From Campylobacter vulpis (GTDB lineage: Bacteria; Campylobacterota; Campylobacteria; Campylobacterales; Campylobacteraceae), in assembly GCF_014217995.1 (NCBI RefSeq), contig NZ_CP041617.1, positions 868,001 through 932,000 of the forward strand: 64,000 nt of DNA. Reading direction: 5' to 3'. Shown in pieces: positions 37,413 through 46,365 of the stretch (its first letter is position 1; every line of letters starts with the position of its first letter). Both the position numbers and the translations under genes were made by a program. The notes beneath the pieces were generated by a model that did no database searches, was not told the DNA's origin, and saw only the letters and a program-made list of their open reading frames with translations.

Positions 37413-39401
37413 ATGAAAGAGTTATTAATTGAAATCCTCACAGAGGAACTTCCCGCCATTCCTTTCCTTAAAGAACTTCCTAATATCAAAGGAAAATGGG
37501 AGAAACTTTTAAAAGAATACCACCTAGAAGCCGAATTTGAATTTTACTACACACCACGCCGTTTAGTTTTTTTTCACCCTCATTTTAAAACCAAGCAAGA
37601 TAATAACCTTGTCGAATTTATAGGAGCGCCAAAAAATGTCGCTTATAAAGACGGGAAATTAAGCCCAGCTGGACTTAGCTTTATCCAAAAAGTAGGTATT
37701 GATGAGAGTGAAATTAGCTTTAAAGAGATTAAGGGTAAGGAAGTTTTATATTATCAAAAAGAACTTGAGGGTAAGGCGAGTAGCGAAATTTTGGGTGAGA
37801 TGATTGAAAACTTCTTAAAAAGTCTTCATTTTGGTAAAAGTATGCGTTGGGGAGCGTATCAATTTGAATTTATCCGTGCGATTCGCAATATTGCTTGCGT
37901 TTTGGGTGAGGACTTAGTCAAATTTCAAAGCTATGGAGTGCAAAGCTCTAAACAAACTTTCGTGCATAGAAGTGTGAGTTATGAGGCTTTTGCCTTTAAA
38001 AATGCTAAAGAATACTTTGAGCTTTTGGAAGAAAATTTTGTCATTTTAGACCCTGAAAAAAGAAAAGAAAAAATCATAGAAAGCTTTAAACTCATCGAAA
38101 CAAAAGAAAATTTAAACATAGCACAAGATGAGGAGCTTTTAGAAGAAGTCGTTGCTATCACAGAATACCCAAACGCCCTACTCGGTAGCTTTGAAAGCGA
38201 ATTTTTAGAAATTCCTAGCGAGGTCATCATCACTTCAATGCGTGAAAATCAACGCTACTTTGCTACCTTTGACGAAAAGGGACTTAGTAATCATTTCATA
38301 GTGGTTAGCAATGCCGTTTGTAAAGATTATTCTAAAATCATACAGGGTAATGAAAGGGTGCTTCGAGCAAGGCTAAGCGATGCGATGTTTTTCTATAAAA
38401 ATGATTTGCAAAAGGGCTTAGAGCCTGAAAAATTAAGCAAAATGATTTATCTTGACTCACTTGGCACGGTAATGGATAAGGTTGAAAGGGAAAAAACTTT
38501 AGCGTTGCTTTTATGCAAGTTTTTAAATAATAGCAAACAAGAAGCCATTTTGCAAGCTGTGCATTTTTCTAAAGCCGATTTAGCCACGCAAATGGTCTAT
38601 GAATTTACAAATTTACAAGGCATTATAGGGTCTTATTATGCGGAGAAAATGGGTCTTAGTTATGAAGTTTCTTTAGCCATAAAAGAGCAGTATTTACCAG
38701 AGCAAGGTGCTCTGCCAAGCAGTGAATTTTCAAGCATTATCGCCCTTGCGTATAAATTTGACACTTTGCTTTCTCTTTTTTCTATCGGTAAAATTCCAAG
38801 CGGCACGAAAGACCCTTACGCGTTAAGAAGGGCGGCAAATGGGGTTTTAAAAATCTTACTTCATCTAGGTAAAAAATTTGATTTAAACGCCTTTTTAAAA
38901 GAGGCTAGTGGGGCTTATAAAAGCTTTGATTTAAATTTGCTTTATGATTTTATTTTAGAGCGAATTTATATTTTTTATGAGGCTAATCCCTCTTTCATCA
39001 AAGCAGTTTTAAGCACGAAAAATAGCGACCTTATCCACATAGACTCTGCCATAAAAGCCCTCATAGAATTAAGCAAAAAAGCAAATTTTAACGAAAATTT
39101 TTCCACCTTTAAACGTCTAGCTAATATCGCCACAAAAAGCGAAAATATAGTTAATGAAAGTCTGTTTGAAAATGAATCTGAAAATAAACTTTATCTCGCT
39201 TTTAACGAAAGTCTAAAAGTGCAAAATCTTAAGCAAAAATTAGAAAGTCTTTTTGCCCTAAAGCCTTTCATTGATGAATTTTTTGAAAATGTGATGATTA
39301 ATAGTGAAAATGAGAAACTTAAAAAGAACCGACAAGCCCTTGTTTTCACTATCTATAACGAATTTTTAAAAATTGCCGACATTAAAGAATTAAGCCTATG
39401 A
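37413..39401 (+). CDS. glyS: Glycyl-tRNA synthetase beta chain
   Basis: Beta subunit of the alpha2-beta2 bacterial glycyl-tRNA synthetase. It has the N-terminal LLIEILTEELPAIPF, the FVHRSV core region and SGTKDPYALRRAANG. I choose ATG 37413, preceded by AAAGAG, giving 662 residues. The in-frame ATG at 37386 would add nine residues absent from the family consensus. The alpha subunit glyQ is not in this window. Confidence 0.95.
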   Translation: MKELLIEILTEELPAIPFLKELPNIKGKWEKLLKEYHLEAEFEFYYTPRRLVFFHPHFKTKQDNNLVEFIGAPKNVAYKDGKLSPAGLSFIQKVGIDESEISFKEIKGKEVLYYQKELEGKASSEILGEMIENFLKSLHFGKSMRWGAYQFEFIRAIRNIACVLGEDLVKFQSYGVQSSKQTFVHRSVSYEAFAFKNAKEYFELLEENFVILDPEKRKEKIIESFKLIETKENLNIAQDEELLEEVVAITEYPNALLGSFESEFLEIPSEVIITSMRENQRYFATFDEKGLSNHFIVVSNAVCKDYSKIIQGNERVLRARLSDAMFFYKNDLQKGLEPEKLSKMIYLDSLGTVMDKVEREKTLALLLCKFLNNSKQEAILQAVHFSKADLATQMVYEFTNLQGIIGSYYAEKMGLSYEVSLAIKEQYLPEQGALPSSEFSSIIALAYKFDTLLSLFSIGKIPSGTKDPYALRRAANGVLKILLHLGKKFDLNAFLKEASGAYKSFDLNLLYDFILERIYIFYEANPSFIKAVLSTKNSDLIHIDSAIKALIELSKKANFNENFSTFKRLANIATKSENIVNESLFENESENKLYLAFNESLKVQNLKQKLESLFALKPFIDEFFENVMINSENEKLKKNRQALVFTIYNEFLKIADIKELSL

Positions 39402-40219
39402 AAAAGCTCTTTTTTTTAGCATTTTTCACGCTTTTTGCTTTTGCAAATACGAATTTAGAGCTTGTCAAAGGACAGGCTTTATTTTTAGAATTTGAAAAAG
39501 AAAATTTAAAAGAATTAAAAATAAAAGATAAAAATTTGCCTTTTTTTACTCACCCAAAAAATAAAAATAAAATCCTAGCCATTTTTTCTTTACCCTACAA
39601 AAACCCACCGCAAATTACACAAATCAAGGCAAATTATAAAGATAATACTAGCAAAATTTTTCACATCAAAACCCTAGAGGGTAATTATAAAAGTGAAAAA
39701 ATCACCGTCCAAACCCAAAAAATCTTTCCCCCGCAAAAAGTGCAAAAACGCATACAAGATGAGCTAAAAGAAGCGAATGGCATTTATGCAAAATCAACTC
39801 CTCAAGCTTTGTTTAATGGCGCTTTTATAAAGCCACTTGATAGCTTTATCACAAGTGATTTTGGTAAGGCTAGAATTTTTAACGAACAAGTGGCAAGCTA
39901 TCACAGCGGCACGGACTTTAGAGCTGCCATAGGCACAAAAATTAAAGCTGCAAATTCGGGCATCGTAAGACTGGCTAAGGATCGTTATTATGCTGGGCTT
40001 TCTGTCATTATAGATCACGGATATGGCATTTATTCGCAGTATTATCATCTTTCAAAATTAAGCGTTAGGGTGGGCGAAAAAGTCGAAAAAGGGCAAGTCA
40101 TAGGACTTAGTGGAGCAAGTGGCAGGGTGAGTGGTCCGCATTTGCATTTTGGAATTTTTGCAGGAGGGAAACAAATCGATCCTTTAGATTTTATGCAAAA
40201 ATTTAACGCCCTTTTCTAA
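39398..40219 (+). CDS. M23-family peptidoglycan endopeptidase (LytM domain)
   Basis: 273 residues with a signal peptide (KLFFLAFFTLFAFANTN), a beta-rich N-terminal domain and a C-terminal LytM domain. The zinc ligands are visible in YHSGTDFRA and HLHFGIF, with GYGIYSQYYHLSKL between. It probably cleaves stem-peptide cross-bridges in the periplasm, a step that shapes helical cell form in Campylobacter and Helicobacter. ATGA overlap with glyS, and 1-base overlap with the next gene. Confidence 0.92.
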   Translation: MKKLFFLAFFTLFAFANTNLELVKGQALFLEFEKENLKELKIKDKNLPFFTHPKNKNKILAIFSLPYKNPPQITQIKANYKDNTSKIFHIKTLEGNYKSEKITVQTQKIFPPQKVQKRIQDELKEANGIYAKSTPQALFNGAFIKPLDSFITSDFGKARIFNEQVASYHSGTDFRAAIGTKIKAANSGIVRLAKDRYYAGLSVIIDHGYGIYSQYYHLSKLSVRVGEKVEKGQVIGLSGASGRVSGPHLHFGIFAGGKQIDPLDFMQKFNALF

Positions 40220-41160
40220 TGCTCTTTAGTGAATTTTTTCAAAAATGGCTTCACGAAACTTACTATAAAAACGCCGTTTTTGTCGGTAGAAAGGGCGATT
40301 TTTACACTGCTGTGAGTGTGGGAGAGCTTTTTGGCTCTTTATTGGCAAAGCATTTTTTAAGCCTCATTGATAAAAAAATTCTAACACTCCCCTTACAAGT
40401 GGTTGAAATAGGTGCAAATGAAGGCTATTTAAGTTGCGACTTTTTAAGTGCTTTAGTGAAATTTCGTCCCAGCATTTTTGAAAAGCTAGAATTTTACATC
40501 ATAGAACCTCACGAAAAATTACAAATCCTACAAAAACAAATCTTGCAAGATGTGGAATTTACACACAAAAAGACACTAAAAGATTGTCATTTTACAAATG
40601 CCTTTATCTTTTGCAATGAGCTATATGATAGCTTTGCTTGTGAATTGATAGATAATGATAAAATGGCTTTTGTAAAGGATTTTAAACTCATTTTTAAGCC
40701 CCTAACTCCCGCTCTTAAAAAACAATGTGAACTTTTAAAATTACAAAAAGGCGAATTTAGTCCCTATTTATCAAGCTTTTTTGAGGATTTAAACGCAGCT
40801 TGCGAGCGTTTTGTTTTTGCTGGGTTTGATTATGGAGGATTTTTACCGCAAAAATTTAGTTTAAGAATTTATCAAAATCATCAGCTTTATGACCCTTTTG
40901 AAGTGGATTTAAAAGCATTTTTTGCTAAAAGCGACTTAACCTATAATGTCAATTTTACGCACCTAAAATATCTCATCGAAAAACATCATTTTAAGCTTTT
41001 AAACTTTAAAAAACAAAGCCAAGCCTTGCTTGAATTTGGGCTTGAAAGCATTATAGAGCAAAGTGAAAATAAAGAAAAACTCCTCTCTCAAGCCAAGTAT
41101 TTATTTTTTAATTTTGATGCAAAATTTCACTTTTTTGAGTTTCAAAAAAGTCCTTTATAA
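40219..41160 (+). CDS. MidA/NDUFAF7-like SAM-dependent methyltransferase (DUF185)
   Basis: 313 residues. The family signature GRKGDFYTAVSVGELFGSLLA lies at residues 23-43 and is followed by the SAM site VVEIGANEGYLS and FCNELYDSF. The eukaryotic relative NDUFAF7 methylates a complex I arginine. The bacterial target is unknown, although Campylobacter does have a complex I. It overlaps the convergent Ppx/GppA gene by 19 bases. Confidence 0.88.
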   Translation: MLFSEFFQKWLHETYYKNAVFVGRKGDFYTAVSVGELFGSLLAKHFLSLIDKKILTLPLQVVEIGANEGYLSCDFLSALVKFRPSIFEKLEFYIIEPHEKLQILQKQILQDVEFTHKKTLKDCHFTNAFIFCNELYDSFACELIDNDKMAFVKDFKLIFKPLTPALKKQCELLKLQKGEFSPYLSSFFEDLNAACERFVFAGFDYGGFLPQKFSLRIYQNHQLYDPFEVDLKAFFAKSDLTYNVNFTHLKYLIEKHHFKLLNFKKQSQALLEFGLESIIEQSENKEKLLSQAKYLFFNFDAKFHFFEFQKSPL

Positions 41161-42086
41161 TACGCCACACAAACACCCTCTCTCAAGCCCTCATCAATGA
41201 CAATAAGCTCCTCTTTATCAAAAAGAGCAAAAAGCAAAAGTGCACCAGCCACAAGATAATTTTTACGCATTTTACCCACCCAAAACCGCGCTTCATCTTC
41301 TTTCATATGCCAAAGCTTAAGGGCAAAATATAAAAATTCTTTAACACAAATTCGTGTGCCATTGATTTTTTTAGCGTCATAATTCTCATAAGAAAGCCCC
41401 AGCTTAAAAGCAGCCAAGCTGGTAGGAACACCCGAATTTAAAACAATGCGTTTCATTTTTTGTTTTTTTAAGGATTTTTTTATATTTTTAACTTCTTCAA
41501 AAGTCCTAAAAGCGAGAGATTTTAATTTTTTATCTTTAATAAGAGTGTGAATTTGTAGCTTTTTATCCTTTGTTTTAAAATATGGCAGGGGTTTAAAAGC
41601 TTTATTTGTAGTTGTTTGAAAGCTTTCGTAAAAACTTATAATACCAAAATCAAAACTTAAATAATTTCCCCTAAAAGAAAGCTCACAACTAGCTCCACCC
41701 AAGTCGCAAAAGCCAAATTCTTGATGCAAATTAAGAGCTAAAAGTCCGCTTTGCATCCCCAAAACGCTAAGTTTAGCTTCCGTTTGTGCGGAGATAAGTC
41801 TAAAGCTAATACCAAATTCCTCTTTTAGCTCCTTAAAAATCAAATTTGTATTTTCCGCCTTTCTAAAAGCAGCAGTGGCTACGGCTAAAGCCTTGCTTAA
41901 ATCGTGTTTTTTAGAGAGTTCTTTTAAGGCATTTTTAAGCCTTTGTATCGCTTCATTTCCTATCACTTTACTTTGGCTTAAATTCTTCGCCGCAGCTATG
42001 ATAAATTCATACTCTTCTAGCTTTTCTAAAGCCTCATTCATCACAACAGCTCTTAGGGTATTTGAGCCTAAATCTATGCCTAGCAT
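41142..42086 (-). CDS. Ppx/GppA-family phosphatase
   Basis: A 314-residue actin-fold (ASKHA) protein with GIDLGSNTLRAVV at the N-terminus, a GFCDLGGASCELSF phosphate loop and VLNSGVPTSLA. The group hydrolyses polyphosphate and/or pppGpp. At 314 residues it holds only the two core domains and lacks the C-terminal HD domain of E. coli enzymes. It is convergent with the MidA-like gene and lies 9 bases from the DNA methyltransferase stop upstream. Confidence 0.9.
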   Translation of the reverse strand: MLGIDLGSNTLRAVVMNEALEKLEEYEFIIAAAKNLSQSKVIGNEAIQRLKNALKELSKKHDLSKALAVATAAFRKAENTNLIFKELKEEFGISFRLISAQTEAKLSVLGMQSGLLALNLHQEFGFCDLGGASCELSFRGNYLSFDFGIISFYESFQTTTNKAFKPLPYFKTKDKKLQIHTLIKDKKLKSLAFRTFEEVKNIKKSLKKQKMKRIVLNSGVPTSLAAFKLGLSYENYDAKKINGTRICVKEFLYFALKLWHMKEDEARFWVGKMRKNYLVAGALLLFALFDKEELIVIDEGLREGVCVAYYKGLF

Positions 42087-42095
42087 TATTGTCCT

Positions 42096-42899
42096 TTAAG
42101 AATTAAACAAAGAAACTTCCCTGCGATTTTGTGAAATTTGCAACTTAAATTCATCTTTGATTTTTCCTTGATTTGCTAATCTATCAAGTATCATTTCATA
42201 ATAAGGTTTATGTAATTCACAACTTAGCCATTTTCGCTTCAGCTTCTCACATAGCACAAGCTCACCGCCACTTCCACCAAAAAGGATAAAGACAGAATCT
42301 CCCTCATTTGTGCAAGATTTTATCAGCATTTCAACTAAGCCTAAAGGAATCTGACAAGAATGAAAAGTTTTATCCTTGCTGACATTTTTGACTAAATCAA
42401 AATAAAACCAAGAATAAGGCATTCTACCCTTATGCCCTTCTTTTAATCTTTGCAAAATTCTCTTGTCAGTTGGGTTTTGATAAGGCAAGGCGATATTGTC
42501 TTTATAAAAATGATTATCCTTTGTTTTTGTGGCGTGAAGTATGCTTCTGTGGGCAGTAGTGAGTCGCCTTTTGCTATGCCCCACATTTGTATTATATACC
42601 CATACATATTCTTGCACATCATAAGCAATAGAATCTAAGCATTTAACCCGCAAATACGCATTTTGCTTAGGATAATTCATCATAAATAAATTTCCACTAG
42701 GTTTTAATACACGCATAGATTCTGTTGCTAATTTACAATACCATTCTATGTAATCCTCCCATTTTTGCGTGTATTTTGAGCCATTATAATTAATGCCTAC
42801 ATTATAATCCGGGTCCCCATACACCATATCCAAGCTAGAATCTGGCAAAGTCTTTAGCACTTTTAGCACATCATCATTATAAAGTTTATTGAGTTTCAT
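42096..42899 (-). CDS. DNA methyltransferase, beta-class (N6_N4_Mtase), with unusual DPDY motif
   Basis: 267 residues in the motif order of beta-class enzymes. The catalytic motif IV is near the N-terminus (GDPDYNVG, residues 28-35) and the SAM-loop region is near the C-terminus (ILFGGSGGELVLCEK). Two positions are odd: motif IV is DPDY where DPPY or SPPY is usual, and motif I lacks the DPF before the GSG loop. Both occur together, so this may be a divergent but active subgroup. It lies 3 bases after the broken nuclease gene as the second half of an R-M pair inserted between the Ppx/GppA and chemoreceptor genes. Confidence 0.85.
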   Translation of the reverse strand: MKLNKLYNDDVLKVLKTLPDSSLDMVYGDPDYNVGINYNGSKYTQKWEDYIEWYCKLATESMRVLKPSGNLFMMNYPKQNAYLRVKCLDSIAYDVQEYVWVYNTNVGHSKRRLTTAHRSILHATKTKDNHFYKDNIALPYQNPTDKRILQRLKEGHKGRMPYSWFYFDLVKNVSKDKTFHSCQIPLGLVEMLIKSCTNEGDSVFILFGGSGGELVLCEKLKRKWLSCELHKPYYEMILDRLANQGKIKDEFKLQISQNRREVSLFNS

Positions 42900-42902
42900 T
42901 TA

Positions 42903-43794
42903 TTACCTTACCAAAACATATTCACACGATTTTAAAAATACAATAGAATCTAAACGAAGAGGCTCACCAAAGGTATAAGCCCAAAGCTTTAAGCTTTCAT
43001 TTTTTCTTACAAGATACACGCAAATAATTTTCTTAAAATTAAGCCCAGAGTTATAATAATACAAAAATGGGTGGTAGATTTGATAAATATTAAAATCTTT
43101 AGGTTCTCCATTTTTTGCTTCAAAGATTCCAATCACGCCATTACACTCCAAGGTTAAATCAATCTCTATTTGCTGATTTTTTGCTTCTATCTCTTGTGTA
43201 TCAAAGTAATTTAAAGTCGTTTTTTGTGCGATGAGGGAAGTAAGCCTTAACCTTATGAAAGTAGGCAGGGCATTGTAGATTGTATGGACAACCATAATAA
43301 TAGCAATCATATGCGACATTCACGGGGAGTTGATAGGGAAATTCCAATCCGTTATGATAGCAACCATAATATTGATAGTATGGATATAAAAAATTATATA
43401 GTATTCCTTCATTATTTGCTACACTTAAAATATTGCTTTCACTACTATTAAATTCATCTAAAATTCCTTTTTGATATTGCCAATTTATGCTTTGTTGCAA
43501 AGCTTCAAAAGGGTGGTAAAGTTTATCAATGCCCTTTATAAATTTATGATAGCCCTTGCCTAAGTGCAAAATACAAATATTTTCATCAATAAAACTTTGT
43601 GGTAATTTTTCACTAGAATCAAGCTTTGTCACATCAAATGGATTGCCAAAACCATATTGTTGAGATACTTCTTTAACCAAATCATTATGAAAAATGAAAT
43701 CATTTTGCTCCTTGCAAAATTGATACAAAGCTTCCAAAACTAAATGTTTTTTATTAATACGCTTTTTGTTTGCTCCACCATTTGCTATCATCAA
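42903..43794 (-). pseudogene. Type II restriction endonuclease partner, split by a one-base frameshift
   Basis: Frame 1 (43794-43201) gives 197 residues beginning MMIANGGANKKRINKKHLV. Frame 2 (open to 42903) holds the catalytic-looking part QIEIDLTLECNGVIGIFEAKNG, which has the D-(x)n-ExK form of PD-(D/E)xK nucleases, and then YQIYHPFLYYYN. The frames join smoothly if one A is removed from the six A (minus strand) at 43225-43220, reading HRTK then TTLNYFDTQEIEA, for a protein of about 296 residues. I recall similar nucleases beside beta-class methyltransferases in Helicobacter and Moraxella, but the family name is not certain. It may be a real mutation, a slippage switch or a base-call error. 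Confidence 0.75.
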
Positions 43795-43896
43795 TTCCTC
43801 TTTACCTAATACATCTTATATTATGAATAAAATTTGAATTGTAACATATTTAAACGACAAAAGCTCTTTAATTTTATAAGTTGAAATTGATAGTGC

Positions 43897-43914
43897 CCAC
43901 CTCAAAAGAGGTGG
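43897..43914 (-). terminator. Strong hairpin downstream of the chemoreceptor gene
   Basis: CCACCTC and GAGGTGG form a perfect 7-bp stem with a 4-base loop, 9 bases beyond the stop of the minus-strand chemoreceptor gene. No clear U run follows. It also separates the chemoreceptor block from the R-M insert. Confidence 0.7.
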
Positions 43915-43922
43915 TGGTAACA

Positions 43923-45044
43923 TTATGCTTGGGTTTGTTGAGTTTGAGCTTGATGTGATTCTGCAATCATAGCTTTAAAAACTTCAAAAAGTCTTAATGA
44001 AGCTATTTCTGCAGTTTTACATTTTTCGGCGATTTTATGTTGAGTAGCCTTGCTTGTTACATCTTCTGTTCCAGAAATTTGAATAGCTGAGTTCATATTT
44101 TCATGAACATTTTGATGTGGCTCATTGATACTTAAGAAACTTCTGCTTTGCCCAAATCTCTCTTTACCAGTGCCGGCAAGCCATTTACCAAGACGGCAAC
44201 TAAAGTGGTCTGCAAGAGCTTTATTTGATTTGGCAAAAATTTCTTTGTAGCCATTAAGCTTAAAGGCTATATGGTCAAGTTTGGCTAAAGAAACAAAAGC
44301 TTCCGAAGCAATGCCGACCGCATTTGCATTTGTAGAATGTGCTTCACTGACAAGATTGCTAAATTTATCGGAGAAATTCATAATGTGTGTGTTAGAATCC
44401 ATTGAAATTTTCTCCACTTGCTCACTTTGAGAATACATCTCATTAGCATTTTGCTTAAGTAAATTAATGTTCATTTCAACTTCAGCTGTAGCCTTTTGAG
44501 TTTTTTCGGCAAGTTTTCTAACCTCATCTGCTACGACAGCAAAGCCTCTTCCGTGTTCCCCAGCTCTAGCCGCTTCAATAGCAGCATTTAGTGCGAGAAG
44601 ATTTGTTTGGTCGGAAACATCTTTAATAAGATTAATAACATTAGAAATTTCATCAACACTTCTATGTAGTGTCCCTGCGGTATCTCTTGATTTATTTGCC
44701 GACTCTATAATGTCACTTAAAGAAGCATTGATGGAATGCGTGATGTGATTTAACTCGTCCATTGCTCCAAGGGAGGTTTGAGAATAAGTAGAAATCACTT
44801 CAGCCTTATTAACATTTTCAAGCATATCGTTTTGCACTATGGTAATATTTTCTAAAACGCCCTTAAGTAAAATATCTAAAAGATCTGTTTTTAGAGTTGA
44901 TTCTGAATCTGCCTTTTCTAAACCGGCAATTTTATTTTTAAGCTCTAAATTTTCAACTTGTAAATTTGAAACCTGATTGAGTAATTTTTGATTTTCATCT
45001 TTTAAGGATTGTAAATCTGCTCCGCCACTTTTTGTATTAAACAT
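43923..45044 (-). CDS. Cytosolic chemoreceptor with C-terminal zinc-binding CZB domain (Tlp6/TlpD-like)
   Basis: 373 residues without membrane segments. An N-terminal coiled coil (residues 10-45) leads to the methyl-accepting signalling hairpin tip, visible as [20 protein letters not shown] followed by [12 protein letters not shown]. The CZB domain near 260-320 has its ligand pattern in [21 protein letters not shown] and [11 protein letters not shown] (three His and one Cys). H. pylori TlpD, which senses oxidants or energy state, has the same layout. The C. jejuni counterpart at this position is Tlp6 (recalled synteny). It lies 12 bases after the DUF465 gene, so the two are probably one operon. 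Confidence 0.92.
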   Translation of the reverse strand: MFNTKSGGADLQSLKDENQKLLNQVSNLQVENLELKNKIAGLEKADSESTLKTDLLDILLKGVLENITIVQNDMLENVNKAEVISTYSQTSLGAMDELNHITHSINASLSDIIESANKSRDTAGTLHRSVDEISNVINLIKDVSDQTNLLALNAAIEAARAGEHGRGFAVVADEVRKLAEKTQKATAEVEMNINLLKQNANEMYSQSEQVEKISMDSNTHIMNFSDKFSNLVSEAHSTNANAVGIASEAFVSLAKLDHIAFKLNGYKEIFAKSNKALADHFSCRLGKWLAGTGKERFGQSRSFLSINEPHQNVHENMNSAIQISGTEDVTSKATQHKIAEKCKTAEIASLRLFEVFKAMIAESHQAQTQQTQA

Positions 45045-45055
45045 AAAATTTCCCC

Positions 45056-45271
45056 CTATTTTCTATAATTTGTAAGATATTGAGCCAACTCGTCTTTAAC
45101 ATGGAGTTTTTCTTTTTTCAATGTGGAAATTTCCACATCACTTAAAAAAGCTCTACCCTCTTCAGCGTCTTTAATTTTATCATCAAGCTCATTGTGACGC
45201 TCAAAAAGCTTATCAAAATGGGCATCCTTTCCCTTAAGCTCCGACATCAAGTCTCTAAATTCATGTAGCAT
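45056..45271 (-). CDS. Small DUF465 (YdcH-like) protein
   Basis: 71 residues, all helical and charged ([19 protein letters not shown]...), with the family pattern HxxFxxLxxxxNxLDxxI visible as [20 protein letters not shown] and [12 protein letters not shown]. The ATG at 45271 follows AAAAGGAG. An upstream in-frame ATG at 45343 lies before the promoter box and is rejected. Function unknown. The linkage to the chemoreceptor is conserved in C. jejuni as I recall. Confidence 0.88.
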   Translation of the reverse strand: MLHEFRDLMSELKGKDAHFDKLFERHNELDDKIKDAEEGRAFLSDVEISTLKKEKLHVKDELAQYLTNYRK

Positions 45272-45301
45272 AAAAACTCCTTTTTGTATATTAAAAGCTA
45301 G

Positions 45302-45310
45302 ATTATAGCA
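45302..45310 (-). promoter_or_regulatory. Extended -10 promoter (TGCTATAAT) for DUF465-chemoreceptor operon
   Basis: A perfect TGCTATAAT on the minus strand, 31 bases before the ATG at 45271. Its position between the two candidate starts supports the shorter protein. Confidence 0.75.
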
Positions 45311-45414
45311 AAAAAAGTATAATTTTTGTTTAAAATTTTTCAAAAACTATTTATATTCATAATTTACAAAAAATTTGCAAGTTAATCGATATTGAGGAGT
45401 GAATCCTCAAGAGA

Positions 45415-45609
45415 TTATTTAGAATTTTGCTTTTTAAGAGTTCTTAAAGTCGAAGCGGCAATTCTTACTTTTCTCGTTGTGCCGTCTTCTAAAGTAATGC
45501 GAACTGTGCGGAGATTAGGTAGAAAGCGTCTTTTGGTTTTATTGTTAGCGTGGCTGACATTGTTACCTACCATAGGTCCTTTTCCTGTGATTTGACAGAT
45601 TCTTGCCAT
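45415..45609 (-). CDS. rpmB: 50S ribosomal protein L28
   Basis: 64 residues, basic, with [20 protein letters not shown] at the N-terminus and [12 protein letters not shown] in the middle, as usual for L28. Its own extended -10 box lies at 45649-45641. Confidence 0.97.
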   Translation of the reverse strand: MARICQITGKGPMVGNNVSHANNKTKRRFLPNLRTVRITLEDGTTRKVRIAASTLRTLKKQNSK

Positions 45610-45640
45610 TTTTTATCCTTTTAAATTTTTTAAAACGCAA

Positions 45641-45649
45641 ATTATAGCA
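45641..45649 (-). promoter_or_regulatory. Extended -10 promoter (TGCTATAAT) for rpmB
   Basis: A perfect TGCTATAAT on the minus strand, 32 bases before the rpmB ATG. Confidence 0.75.
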
Positions 45650-45714
45650 ATTTAAGCTTAAAATTAATCTAAAAAAGGTTAAAATTAGTATCTTGATTAA
45701 ATATTTAAGGTTTT

Positions 45715-46365
45715 ATGATGTATGTAGCACCGAGTTTATTATCGGCAAATTTTTTAAAATTAGAAGAAGAGATAAGGGCTGTCAGTGAAGCGGGGGCGGA
45801 TCTTTTGCATATCGATGTGATGGACGGACATTTTGTGCCAAATTTGACCTTTGGTCCTTGTGTTTTGGAAAAAATTTCAAGCATTACTTCTGTGCCTTTG
45901 GATGTGCATTTAATGGTAAAAGATGTGCCAAAATTTGTCGAGCTTTTTTTACCCTTAAAACCCAAATTTTTATCCTTTCACATCGAAGCTGAAGCCCACC
46001 CTATAAGACTTTGTGAATATTTGAAAACTCAAGAAATTCACCCAGCCATCACTCTTAATCCTCACACACCTATAAGTTCTTTGGAGCATTTAATTGAATT
46101 TATTGATATGGTGCTTTTAATGAGCGTTAATCCTGGCTTTGGGGGACAGAAATTTTTACCCTTAGTTTATGATAAGATACGAGAGCTTAGAGCCTTGATC
46201 GAGAAAAAAAATGCTAAAGTTTTCATCGAAGTCGATGGGGGAGTAAGTGGCTTAAATGCGGCAGATTTAGAGGAAGCTGGGGCGGATATTTTAGTCGCGG
46301 GTAGTGCTATTTTCTCTTCTAAAGACTATAAAGCCGCAATTTCATCTTTAAAGCTTGAATTTTGA
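45715..46365 (+). CDS. rpe: Ribulose-phosphate 3-epimerase
   Basis: Interconverts ribulose-5-phosphate and xylulose-5-phosphate. The 216-residue TIM barrel has APSLLSANF, HIDVMDGHFVPN, DVHLMVKD, MSVNPGFGGQKF and EVDGGV, covering the metal and phosphate sites. Tandem ATGs at 45715 and 45718 follow AAGG. The stop overlaps the TTG start of the exonuclease gene. Confidence 0.97.
   Translation: MMYVAPSLLSANFLKLEEEIRAVSEAGADLLHIDVMDGHFVPNLTFGPCVLEKISSITSVPLDVHLMVKDVPKFVELFLPLKPKFLSFHIEAEAHPIRLCEYLKTQEIHPAITLNPHTPISSLEHLIEFIDMVLLMSVNPGFGGQKFLPLVYDKIRELRALIEKKNAKVFIEVDGGVSGLNAADLEEAGADILVAGSAIFSSKDYKAAISSLKLEF

Noticed and set aside
43201-43319. Independent start of the nuclease C-terminal part at ATG 43319
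   Set aside because: Residues before NALPTF in that frame do not look like a protein start, no ribosome site precedes it, and deletion of one A at 43225-43220 gives a smoother join.
45272-45343. Longer DUF465 protein starting at 45343
   Set aside because: That start lies upstream of the clear TGCTATAAT box at 45310-45302, and the ATG at 45271 has AAAAGGAG at the right distance.
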